NCBI GenBank assembly: GCA_017522785.1
Contig: JAFWYF010000006.1
Location: 85,184 to 149,183, forward strand
Reading direction: 5' to 3'
From: Bacteroidaceae bacterium
GTDB taxonomy: Bacteria > Bacteroidota > Bacteroidia > Bacteroidales > Bacteroidaceae
DNA length: 64,000 nucleotides
Below, piece by piece: positions 27,130-35,370 of this stretch. The notes under the pieces were generated by a model that was not told the origin of the DNA, did no database searches, and was given only the letters and a program-made list of their open reading frames with translations. Numbering within the stretch: the first letter of the stretch is position 1; each line of letters opens with the position of its first letter. The position numbers and the translations under genes were made by a program.

Positions 27130-27188
27130 AGAATACTTTTGAAATAAAAGACAAAACATATTTAATTACCTTAAAAACACATTTTAAT

Positions 27189-28862
27189 ATGAATTTGAAG
27201 AAATTTTTCGGTTTGGCTTTGTGTGGAGTTCTTGCTTTGGCAGGCTCTGTAGCACAGGCACAGTCACTTTCTCCTTCAACAAAGTGGCATTGGGACAAAG
27301 GTACTATCGTGGTTGATAGCCCTGAGCGTCCTGCAGGTCAAGAGCATGTGCTCAACCTCGCTGTTGCTCCAATTAAAACAGTTCGCGTAGCGTTTGTTGG
27401 TCTTGGTATGCGTGGCGACGGTGCAGTAATCCGTTTCTGCCGTATCCCCGGTGTAGAAATTGTTGCTCTTTGCGACTATGAGTATGAGCGCGCAGAAGAG
27501 TGTCAGAAATTCTTGCGTGAGCAGGGTCTTATGCCCGCCGACATCTATTATGGCGAGAAAGGTTATGAGGAACTTTGCAAGCGTCCCGACATCGATCTCG
27601 TTTACGTTGCTGCCGACTGGAATCATCACTATCCTATAGCAAAATGTGCAATGGAGAATGGCAAGCACACAGCTATCGAAGTGCCTTCTGCAATGAACCT
27701 CGAGCAGTGCTGGAGCCTTATCGACCTTTCAGAGAAAACACGTCTCCACTGCTTCATCCTCGAGAACTGCTGCTACGACGACTATGAAATGAACGCTTTG
27801 GCAATGGCTCAAGATGGCGTATTCGGTGAGATTATCCGTGCCGAGGGTGCTTATATCCACAGCCTCGAGTGGTTCTGGGATGCATATTGGAAAGACCCCG
27901 CCGACAACGACGTCGATAACCTCCACTGGCGTTTGAAATATAACAAAGAGAACCGTGGCGACCTCTACGCTACTCACGGCCTTGGACCCGTTGCACAGTG
28001 TCTCGACATTCACCGTGGCGACCGTTTCACAACACTCGTAGCTATGGATACCGATCCTTTCTTCGGTAAAGAACTTGTAAAAGAGAAAACAGGTAAAGAG
28101 TGCAAAGAGTTCCGCAATGGCGACCACACTACAACACTCATGCGTACAGCAAAAGGTAAGGTTGTAGAGATTCAGCACAACGTTATGACTCCTCAGCCCT
28201 ACAACCGTTTGTTCAAGCTCACAGGTACAAAAGGTTATGCAACAAAATATCCCGAGCCCAAACTTGCCCTTTCAGGCGAAGCACTCAAAGGTACAGGTGC
28301 ACCTCAGGTAGACAACCTCAATGCACACGGCTTCATGAGCGATGAGCAGAAAGATGCTCTTATGGCAAAATACTATCACCCCATCCTAAAGAAATATGTT
28401 GAGAAAGGTCGCGACCTTGGTCATGGCGGTATGGACTTCGTAATGGATTCACGTCTTGTTTACTGCTTGCAGAACGGTTTACCACTCGACATGGATGTAT
28501 ATGATATGGCTGAATGGTGCTGCTTGGCAGAGCTCGGAACATTGTCTATGGACAACAACTGCGCAGCTGTTACATTCCCCGACTTTACACGTGGTTACTG
28601 GAATGTTCAGAAAGGCTACAAACACGCATTTGCAGCAAAAGAGGTAGAAGAGGCAACAGAGGCTGAGGCTGAGGCATATAGCGCAGCTCAGAAAGAGGTT
28701 ACAGCTAAAAAGAACCTTTGGGCACTCTACGATGCAGTGAAAGCAGCGAAAGCTGCCGGAGATGCAAAAGCAGAGGCTAAAGCTCAGAAGAAACTCGATG
28801 CAGCAAAAGCATCTGCCGACAAAGCAATTGCAAAAGCTCTTAAAAAGGCTATGGCTAAATAA
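27189..28862 (+). CDS. Secreted Gfo/Idh/MocA-family protein, GH109-like, with Ala/Lys-rich tail
   Basis: Likely a GH109-type glycosidase, which uses bound NAD+ to cleave alpha-N-acetylgalactosaminides. It has a signal peptide (cleavage near VAQAQ, residue 25), a Rossmann motif GLGMRG (71-76), and GH109-like segments: WNHHYPIAKCAMENGKH, ENCCYDDYEMNAL, ATHGLGPVAQCLDIHRGDRF and GHGGMDFVMDSR. The family body ends near FPDFTRGYW. About 75 further residues (480-557) are almost only Ala, Lys and Glu and should form a helical coil; I do not know this from the family. Codon choice is strongly biased (CGT, CTC, AAC, TTC) and two consensus promoters lie upstream, so expression is probably high. The exact substrate is uncertain. 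Confidence 0.82.
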   Translation: MNLKKFFGLALCGVLALAGSVAQAQSLSPSTKWHWDKGTIVVDSPERPAGQEHVLNLAVAPIKTVRVAFVGLGMRGDGAVIRFCRIPGVEIVALCDYEYERAEECQKFLREQGLMPADIYYGEKGYEELCKRPDIDLVYVAADWNHHYPIAKCAMENGKHTAIEVPSAMNLEQCWSLIDLSEKTRLHCFILENCCYDDYEMNALAMAQDGVFGEIIRAEGAYIHSLEWFWDAYWKDPADNDVDNLHWRLKYNKENRGDLYATHGLGPVAQCLDIHRGDRFTTLVAMDTDPFFGKELVKEKTGKECKEFRNGDHTTTLMRTAKGKVVEIQHNVMTPQPYNRLFKLTGTKGYATKYPEPKLALSGEALKGTGAPQVDNLNAHGFMSDEQKDALMAKYYHPILKKYVEKGRDLGHGGMDFVMDSRLVYCLQNGLPLDMDVYDMAEWCCLAELGTLSMDNNCAAVTFPDFTRGYWNVQKGYKHAFAAKEVEEATEAEAEAYSAAQKEVTAKKNLWALYDAVKAAKAAGDAKAEAKAQKKLDAAKASADKAIAKALKKAMAK

Positions 28863-28884
28863 TTTGTCCTAACGACTAATATAA

Positions 28885-28922
28885 ATATAGGTGCCAAAAA
28901 TATTTGGCACCTATATTTTTTT
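28885..28922 (+). terminator. Intrinsic terminator after the GH109-like gene
   Basis: A 14-base perfect inverted repeat (28885-28898 with 28903-28916, core GGTGCCAAA), 4-base loop, then a T run. Confidence 0.85.
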
Positions 28923-29039
28923 GTCTGTTCTCAAGATAACCTTTTCCCGTTTGTGAGAATAGCAATAACCTTATATCTAATATAAGAAGAAATAATATCC
29001 CAAAAGAGCATTGATTGTAAAAAAATGTATATATTTGCT

Positions 29040-29500
29040 ACGTTGGTGGGGTGCATAACCACAAATAAGCGAATTTTTCAATTAAGCGAGCGAAAGTAAA
29101 ACTTGTTTTAACTTTTATAGCGAGCGAACGAAAAATCAACAAGGCTAAAAGCAAGGACACTTATTTGCTTTGCCCGGCAAAAGTGGTTTATGTAAAATCC
29201 ATCGACGCAAGAAAGCATTTTGTTTTAAGTCCATATCTTAAATTCGCCAAAATTTTATCAGAGGACCGAAGCAATCAATGCTCATTCTGTGTATATACCG
29301 CTTATGTGTGTTCTACGCATAGGCTATGTGTATATTCCACGGCGTGGGAATATTGTTTCTTCATAGTTCATTCTGATAGGGCGTTTGGCGATGCCTAAGA
29401 TATGTGGACGTAAGGCGACAAGTCTCACGTCTTTCTTGTTTTTATACCCTTTATTAATTGCCATAGTTCGGAGGCTTGTATGGCACATTAAAGACAGACT
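29040..29500 (+). other. Non-coding stretch with nested inverted repeats before the integrase fragment
   Basis: This 460-base stretch begins after TATATTTG (a -7-like sequence near 29032) and has no convincing gene. CAAATAAG (29062-29069) pairs with CTTATTTG (29160-29167), and TTTTTC (29074-29079) with GAAAAA (29130-29135), enclosing two copies of GCGAGCGAA. Further small hairpins occur at about 29314-29354 (ACGCATAG/CTATGTGT and ATATTCC/GGAATAT). It could be a structured leader RNA or a recombination site belonging to the degraded integrase; neither is shown. Confidence 0.35.
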
Positions 29501-29731
29501 ATGGAAACTAAGGCAAAGAAACGCTACCGGCTGAAGATTAAGAATTTCTCTTGCCACTCGCTCCGCAAGACCTTTGGACGGCAGGTTTACACTATGAACG
29601 GCGAGAACAGCGAACTTGCCCTTGTGAAGCTGATGGAACTCTTTAACCATAGTAGCGTTGCAATCAGCAAACGCTATCTTGGGCTACGGCAAGAGGAGAT
29701 ACTCGAAACGTATGATTGTTTGACTTTCTAA
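29501..29731 (+). pseudogene. C-terminal fragment of a tyrosine integrase
   Basis: Only 76 residues remain. The fragment holds the catalytic HxxR (in SCHSLRKTFG), the second His (in LFNHSS) and the Tyr nucleophile (in SKRYLGLRQEEI) of phage-type integrases. The N-terminal DNA-binding domain and first catalytic Arg are absent, and a TAA lies 9 bases before the ATG. The upstream 500 bases do not encode the missing part in any frame I could see. It is most likely a relic of an integrated element, and is followed by a terminator hairpin. Confidence 0.7.
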
Positions 29732-29745
29732 CTACTACACAACAA

Positions 29746-29790
29746 TCCCCCAGGACTACCTTGTAATAGGCGGTTCTGGGGGAATTATTT
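29746..29790 (+). terminator. Terminator after the integrase fragment (copy A of a shared hairpin)
   Basis: Stem TCCCCCAG (29746-29753) with CTGGGGGA (29776-29783) followed by ATTATTTTT. The sequence (CCCCAGGACTACC, then GGCGGT) is homologous to the hairpin at 33364-33405. Confidence 0.75.
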
Positions 29791-29878
29791 TTCAACTAGT
29801 AATGTCTAGTTGGTCCATTCTATAGTATAAAAAGAGGTTTCACAAAACATTGATTTTATTGGCTAAAACATACTTTTA

Positions 29879-30685
29879 TTACTTATCTTTAATTTTAGCT
29901 AGTTTAAATTCTGGGTATGATTTACCAGCTCGCACTGTCATTTCTCCATACACTTGTACTTTGACACCATCTGGGGTAAGGAACGCCTCTGTTAAAGCTG
30001 CATTCATCCTTCCTGCTTCGTCATGATTAAACTCCAAAAACCTTTTAAGTTGGTACATTAAAATTACAGAATACAAAAAAAGTTTTTGAAACTCATCAAA
30101 AGTGTATGTTCGACAACCTTGTCTTGTTCTTGTGTAAATCTTTTTAGACCCAACATCAACATTATACAATGAATGGGCAAAGGCATTTCTAATATTAGAA
30201 TCATAGGCTTTTGCAACAAGATCTCCTAACTCTATATTTTTAGCCTGTAATGGGGAAATAATCTTTTCTTTGATGAAGTTATATTTGCCATTTTCTGGAA
30301 TGTCTGGATTCCATTGATACCCTTTACCATCAAGAACTGCCGCCAATCGGTATAAAGACTTAAGAAAATAAACAGAGTCCCAAAGATGACAATATATCAT
30401 CATCTCTATAGATAGGTCGTCAATTCCACTCTCTCCGTCATAGCAGAATCCACTCTTTGAGTAATTACGAGTAAGATAATGGACATAGAATGCTTCTCGA
30501 GTTTCGTCGTAATAACGATCAAGTTGATAGTCTATGACGCAATCTGTCCTATGAACTTTTTTAAGCCCTGGAATTATATCAGCTCGTCCTATATATAAAA
30601 TATATGAAGTGTAATCTTCGTCTGCAATAGTTTTAAACGACTTTTCTATGACTGCAGTTACTTCCGGAATAATCTCTTTTATCAT
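29879..30685 (-). CDS. HEPN-like protein, possible RNase partner of Fic
   Basis: A 268-residue, mostly helical soluble protein. I do not recognise the full-length family. Residues 166-171 read RNAFAH, a clean match to the HEPN ribonuclease motif (Arg, polar residue, x3, His), with Tyr174 just after it, followed by helices typical of HEPN domains (TYTFDEFQKLFLYSVILMY). The N-terminal half contains conserved-looking acidic and aromatic residues but no domain I can name. It lies 108 bases downstream of a Fic protein on the same strand, within an island of recombinase remnants. A toxin or defence role with Fic as modifier is a hypothesis from motif and context. Confidence 0.5.
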   Translation of the reverse strand: MIKEIIPEVTAVIEKSFKTIADEDYTSYILYIGRADIIPGLKKVHRTDCVIDYQLDRYYDETREAFYVHYLTRNYSKSGFCYDGESGIDDLSIEMMIYCHLWDSVYFLKSLYRLAAVLDGKGYQWNPDIPENGKYNFIKEKIISPLQAKNIELGDLVAKAYDSNIRNAFAHSLYNVDVGSKKIYTRTRQGCRTYTFDEFQKLFLYSVILMYQLKRFLEFNHDEAGRMNAALTEAFLTPDGVKVQVYGEMTVRAGKSYPEFKLAKIKDK

Positions 30686-30793
30686 AGTATTTTCTTTCTG
30701 TTAAATCATAAAACAATAGTTTCAGCAAGACAATCAACATCAACATACTCGCAAATATCCTCAACAGCAATGGAATCCAGTTCGTAATAAATT

Positions 30794-31861
30794 TCACTGT
30801 GTTACAAATACTCGCCAACTACCGTCTTTTTCGCTACGTTCAACATATTTTTGGGTAATTAGTTGGTCAAGAAGTTTTTGTATTGCAGTTATGCTGACAC
30901 CTGTAATCTCACGCATATCTGCCAATGTGAGGGTTGGTTCAGTACGCATGGCATTTAATATCTTCGTATAATTGGGAGTACGGAATACTATTCGTTCACC
31001 ATCATACCACCACACATTCTCATCTTTTTCACTTATGAACAAAACATCATTATAGACCTCTGTGGCTACAAGGCTATTGAAATATTTCATAAACGGGCGT
31101 ATCTCTTTTATATCTGCATGAGCACCATCGCTGGGAAGTGGACCGACTTCAAGATCGGCTTGATGCAAAGCCTCCAAGTATTCACTTTTATTGCGACTAC
31201 GAACAACAATCATAGGATAACCGTGGCGAGCCAAAATAAAGTTTACCATAAGCCGGGCTATACGACCATTGCCGTCTTCAAATGGGTGAATGCGTATATA
31301 ACGGTAGTGAAAAAGTGCTGCCAACTCCACCGGTGAAAGTTTTCCTTCTTTTTCGGCAACATTATACCAATCCACCAAGTCTGTCATAAGGCTTGGAGTC
31401 TCTTCAGGCGAAGCATACTCAAAACGGTCTCCATATCTTGTAATAACACTATTGGGTCGTGTTTTATATTGTCCAGCGTGTATCACATAACTAGTTTGCA
31501 CACCGCCGGGCAAGTTGCGATATACAGTATAATCTTCGCGTAGCAAAGTCTTGTGCAGAGTTCTGATAAAATTCTGCGTCAAAGGCATATCTTTTATGGC
31601 GGCCTCATCTGTCATCATACGCAAACCTACATTGCTTGCAGTCATCTCTTGTACGTCGTGAACATCGGCCTCTCCAATAACCTTGCCAAAGAGTAGCAAA
31701 ATTTCAGTTTGTCCATATGTGAGTGTGTTGCCTTCAATGTGGTTGCTGTTGTAGTTAAAGTCTACAGTAAAGCGACGGCTAAGTCTATCCTTATCCTTCT
31801 CCGACAGAGGTTGTAAATTCTGCCAAGCTGCCAATGCCTTTTTTATATTGAGATACTTCAT
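30794..31861 (-). CDS. Fic family AMP-transferase with class II inhibitory motif and C-terminal wHTH
   Basis: Fic proteins transfer AMP to a hydroxyl side chain of a target. This 355-residue protein has an N-terminal Fic_N region with the auto-inhibitory motif SNHIEGN (residues 39-45, S/TxxxEG/N), the complete catalytic motif HPFEDGNGRIAR starting at His192, and a C-terminal winged helix (LADMREITGVSITAIQKLLDQL). It is therefore predicted active and self-regulated. Such Fic-wHTH proteins are frequent in mobile regions of Bacteroidales. The neighbour downstream carries a HEPN motif and could be its substrate (inference). Confidence 0.9.
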   Translation of the reverse strand: MKYLNIKKALAAWQNLQPLSEKDKDRLSRRFTVDFNYNSNHIEGNTLTYGQTEILLLFGKVIGEADVHDVQEMTASNVGLRMMTDEAAIKDMPLTQNFIRTLHKTLLREDYTVYRNLPGGVQTSYVIHAGQYKTRPNSVITRYGDRFEYASPEETPSLMTDLVDWYNVAEKEGKLSPVELAALFHYRYIRIHPFEDGNGRIARLMVNFILARHGYPMIVVRSRNKSEYLEALHQADLEVGPLPSDGAHADIKEIRPFMKYFNSLVATEVYNDVLFISEKDENVWWYDGERIVFRTPNYTKILNAMRTEPTLTLADMREITGVSITAIQKLLDQLITQKYVERSEKDGSWRVFVTQ

Positions 31862-31888
31862 ATGAGCTTATATTTATATTAAGCACTG

Positions 31889-31896
31889 CAAATATA
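31889..31896 (-). promoter_or_regulatory. -7 element for the Fic gene
   Basis: Reads TATATTTG on the minus strand, a full TAnnTTTG match, about 28 bases before the ATG. No -33 TTTG at standard spacing. Confidence 0.4.
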
Positions 31897-32030
31897 ACAA
31901 ATGTTTTTCAAAAGGTTGTAATGATATAACCATTTTGCAGAAATAACCATACATCTTCACGTAATCTGCCTTGTCTTTATTGATTATTTCACATAATCAC
32001 ATATTGTAATATCCTGTCTCCAACAGTTTT

Positions 32031-32067
32031 TGTGTTCAAATAATAGCAAATATCGCTTATGAACACA
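32031..32067. repeat. Spaced inverted repeat upstream of the serine recombinase
   Basis: TGTGTTCA (32031-32038) and TGAACACA (32060-32067) form a perfect 8-base inverted repeat with a 21-base spacer; ATCCTGT (32011-32017) and ACAGGAT (32065-32071) add a second pair. It could be an operator or part of a resolution site. Confidence 0.35.
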
Positions 32068-32100
32068 GGATTTCAGTAACCATTTTAATCAAAGATTTAT

Positions 32101-32754
32101 ATAAACAACACAGCAGTAATTTATGCCAGAGTATCAAGCATCGGTGAGCGTCAGAGCAATGAACGCCAAATTGAGGACTTGAAAATACTCGGCAAACAGA
32201 AAAACTACAAAATTGAAAAGATATACGAGGAGAAGATTTCAGGAGCAAAGAGAAATTCAGAAAGACAGGTCCTCACAGAGTGCTTGGAATACTGCTTCTC
32301 TAAAAATGTGAGAATGCTACTTATCTCCGAGTTCAGTCGCCTTGGTAGAAATGTAGATGAGGTTTTGAAAAATGTCATGCTATGCAAGGAGCGAGGGCTT
32401 AATGTCTATTTCCAAAAAGAGAGCCTGAGCATATTCGACGGGCAAGGCAAAGAACATCCCTTCCTTACAATATTCATCGCCATTCTCGGAACTGTAGCCC
32501 AGATGGAAAGGGATAATATCAAATTCCGTCTTGATAGTGGCCGCGAGATGTATAAACGAAGCGGCGGTAAACTTGGCAGAAAAACCGGCTATAGAAAATC
32601 AAAAGAGCAGAAGCTGGAACAATATGCCGGAGTAATCAAGCTACTGAAGAAAGGCTATCCGGTGAGGAATATTGCCAAGATTGAAGGTGTCGGAATCTCA
32701 ACAGTTATGAGATTGAAACGAGAATTTATAAAAGCAGAGGACAAAACGTATTAA
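32101..32754 (+). pseudogene. Serine recombinase (resolvase/invertase family) lacking an ATG
   Basis: The frame encodes a full small serine recombinase. The catalytic N-terminus VIYARVSSIGERQSNERQ is present from about 32116, followed by SEFSRLGRN, the helix AQMERDNIKFRLDSG and a C-terminal Hin-type helix-turn-helix (VRNIAKIEGVGISTVMRLKRE). The first in-frame ATG, at 32179, would remove the catalytic Ser. Upstream in frame there is only ATA at 32101 (preceded by AAAGATTTAT, a sequence also seen before the next gene) and a TAA at 32086. I read this as a start codon mutated from ATG to ATA, or an unusual start; otherwise the gene is intact. Confidence 0.65.
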
Positions 32755-32771
32755 CTAAAATTCAAAGATTT

Positions 32772-33356
32772 ATGCCAAATTGGTGTGACACGACTTATAA
32801 GTGTGTTGGTGATCCGAAGGAAGTAAGAGCACTGCACAAAGTATTGAAGTATATTGACGGAAGAAAGACCACCATCGTCCGTAATGGTTTCGGGAAATGG
32901 TGGCTCGGAAACCTAGTAACAAAGCTCGGTGGAAAGTGGGAGGACTATCGTTGCCGCGGTGAGATAACAGGCTACTCCTTTGACGGTGATGTTCTTGAAA
33001 TCACGCAGATGACAGCCTGGTGTGAACAGGAAGGAGTACGCAGAATCATACAGGAGAAGTTTCCTGGCATTAAGGTCTATTACAGAGAAGAAGAACCCGG
33101 TTGTGAGGTTTACTACACTAACGACACCATAGGCGACTATTTTCCGGAGACCTATTTTCTTGACAGCTACGATGAGCAACGGTATTTTGAGACAATAGAG
33201 GAGGTGGCAGAGAGTGTTTCCGAGATTGTAGGCTGCACTGTCGAAGCTACTATAGAGGCTATTCAAGAAGCGTTAGAAAAGTACGTTGAGCAGAAAGAGC
33301 GCTCAGGCGAAGAGGTATTCTATAGCTTCCACGAGTTCAAAGTAATTGATGACTAA
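32772..33356 (+). CDS. YubB ferredoxin-like (DUF1281-type) domain protein
   Basis: A 194-residue protein beginning MPNWCDTTYKCVGDPKEV, the typical start of the YubB/api92-like family found on plasmids, phages and integrative elements. The function of the family is unknown. The C-terminal part has an acidic segment with a helix (EEVAESVSEIVGCTVEATIE). It starts 17 bases after the serine recombinase, with which it may be co-transcribed, and ends at a strong hairpin. Confidence 0.7.
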   Translation: MPNWCDTTYKCVGDPKEVRALHKVLKYIDGRKTTIVRNGFGKWWLGNLVTKLGGKWEDYRCRGEITGYSFDGDVLEITQMTAWCEQEGVRRIIQEKFPGIKVYYREEEPGCEVYYTNDTIGDYFPETYFLDSYDEQRYFETIEEVAESVSEIVGCTVEATIEAIQEALEKYVEQKERSGEEVFYSFHEFKVIDD

Positions 33357-33363
33357 ACACAAC

Positions 33364-33410
33364 AAATCCCCAGGACTACCTGTAAAACGGCGGTCTTGGG
33401 GATTTATTTT
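33364..33410 (+). terminator. Terminator after the YubB-like gene (copy B of a shared hairpin)
   Basis: AAATCCCCA (33364-33372) pairs with TGGGGATTT (33397-33405), then ATTTTCT. About 50 bases around it resemble the hairpin at 29746. Confidence 0.75.
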
Positions 33411-33563
33411 CTACTTATACTATGCATTTAATAGGTAATGGGGTGTGTCAGATTGTCAAAGCCAATATTGATTATTGGTATTGAAACCTTATAACCTTAA
33501 GCTTCTCAGACAAGAGAACCTGCCCTCATTTTTTATAAGATTGGTGAAATAGTAATGAGACTT

Positions 33564-34690
33564 TTATTCATAAGTTACAATATTGGTAAAATGGTTCCAG
33601 CTAGAAGTTGTACTATATTTGGATATTGCTCCAGAAGGTACAAATAGTGTACATTTTGTATAATCTACACCAAGGAAAGCGTCTTCCTCTGTAGTAAATA
33701 GCTTGTTCTCTGGAATATATGAGATTATTTTAAAAAGTCCTGTGCAACCAGCGAAAGCTCCGTCTCCTATATGCGTTAAGTTGCTTGGTAGTTTTATCTG
33801 TGATAACTTAAAGCAATTTGTAAATGCGTTTTCTTCTATGCGTATCACACTATTAGGGATGTCAAGACTCTCAATGTAAACACAACCACAGAAAGCGCAA
33901 TCCCCTATGCTGACAACACTATTAGGGATGAACGTGTTCATACAACCGGCTATTAACGTATTACTTCTAGTCTCTATAATGGCATTGCAATTGTTTCTAC
34001 TATCATAATTTTGATTGTTCTCATCTACGATGATACTTTTAAGTTTGCTACAACCAGAGAACGCCCCTTTATTAATAATTGTGACGGTTCTAGGAATGAA
34101 GACACTTATTATATTTTGCAATCTTGAAACGCCCAATCATCGATTGTCTCTAATTTGTTTGGTAGAATAATTTTTGTTATTTCAGTACAACCTGCAAAGG
34201 CGCTATGTCCTATCGTCTTTACGCTGCTGGGTATATTGATTTTATTAAGGCTAGAGCAATGCGCAAAAGTCATTTCACCAATCTCTTCTATTCCTTCTGG
34301 CAATTTTATGCTAACAAGGTTTGTACAATTTGCAAAGGCCCATTCTCCGATATTTGTTATACTGTTAGGGAGATTAACATTTTTCAAATTTGTACAATTT
34401 TGGAACGCGCTTTCATCAATGGATATAATTTTGTATGTTGTCCCATCATAATTTATGGATTGATTAATAAATATTGAGCCACTATAACCTCCATACAGCA
34501 TATTAGAGGTACCTCCATAATTTGTTATTGCAACAGTTTTTTCACTTGATGATATTACTTTATAAAAAATACCATCTATTTCAAATTCTTCAATATTGGT
34601 CTTTGTGTTGCAACCAAATAATAATATTACTATCAAAAATAAGTTTATATATCTAACAACATTTATAAATAGTCCAAGAATGGTTTTCAT
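33564..34690 (-). pseudogene. BspA-type leucine-rich-repeat lipoprotein, broken by a one-base frameshift
   Basis: Two overlapping frames (34109-34690 and 33564-34136) form one protein. The first has a signal peptide with lipobox ILLFGC and LRR_5 repeats of about 23 residues (AFxNCTNLxxVxLPxSI). It ends at AFQDCKI and a TAA. The second continues the same repeats at once (IISVFIPRTVTIINKGAF). Adding one A to the four-A run at 34114-34117 (minus strand) restores AFQDCKN joined to IISVFIP with exact repeat spacing. BspA-type LRR proteins bind host or partner surfaces. It is downstream of two secreted proteins. The break may be a real mutation, phase variation or a read error. Confidence 0.75.
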
Positions 34691-34775
34691 AATATTATTA
34701 ATTTTTATATGTAAATTTTCAAAACATTATTAGAATTATAGTCTAACGTATATTACTATTGATTTCTTGCTATTT

Positions 34776-35369
34776 TTAATCTATGCTAAAACCTTTGAAT
34801 AACTCGGTAGCTATCTTGTCAAATATTTCGATCTCATCTTCAAGTATAGATAGGACTGTAATAGAAAGAGTGTATACGTATCCTCTTTTATGAAAATAAT
34901 ATTCAATTTGTATAGAGTGTACAGTTCTATTATACTCCAAATAATCCTTTTTCATATCTGTTCTTGACTTAATGGCGTGGATGCCACAAATTTGGCTCTT
35001 CAAATTTTTTGTACCTAAATAAGTCATGCCATTGCGTTTGGCTAATTCTTTCTTGTTAACTATAAAACTTGGAGAATCAAATAGATAAATAAAATCCCAG
35101 GCATCTGAAGATGTCTCTTTGATTCCATTGTCTTTAGTTGCACCTAATGAAACTACAATACCTGTTTCATCGTTTCTAACCTTTAACAACGTGCTCCCTG
35201 TTAATACAGGTCTCGTCACCCATTCCCAATCTTCGTATAATTGCCATGTAATTTTATGTTTGCTATTATTATAAACAGCTGTTTTGTGATTCCAACCACC
35301 ATCTGCTGTTTGAGCCGAAACCTGAAAAATAAGAATTAAATTAAAGAAGATTAATAAACTGTTTTTCAT
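34776..35369 (-). CDS. Secreted protein sharing the C-terminal domain of the adjacent retropepsin-like protein
   Basis: A 197-residue protein with a signal peptide (MKNSLLIFFNLILIFQVSAQ). No known family is recognised. Its body resembles the C-terminal half of the upstream neighbour: WQLYEDWEW against WKLYDSFEW, CGIHAIKS against FGQHAIKT, YYFHKRGYVYTLSI against YIFNQNGYNLFIVV, and ELFKGFSID against IIQGFNLN. The two genes are separated by one base. It probably arose by duplication of that domain without the protease part. Confidence 0.6.
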   Translation of the reverse strand: MKNSLLIFFNLILIFQVSAQTADGGWNHKTAVYNNSKHKITWQLYEDWEWVTRPVLTGSTLLKVRNDETGIVVSLGATKDNGIKETSSDAWDFIYLFDSPSFIVNKKELAKRNGMTYLGTKNLKSQICGIHAIKSRTDMKKDYLEYNRTVHSIQIEYYFHKRGYVYTLSITVLSILEDEIEIFDKIATELFKGFSID

Positions 35370-35370
35370 A

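Noticed and set aside
30633..30818. Small hydrophobic frame between Fic and HEPN genes (61 codons)
   Set aside because: Overlaps the ends of both genes in another frame; the hydrophobic stretch comes from reading the acidic frame at 30706-30801 out of phase.
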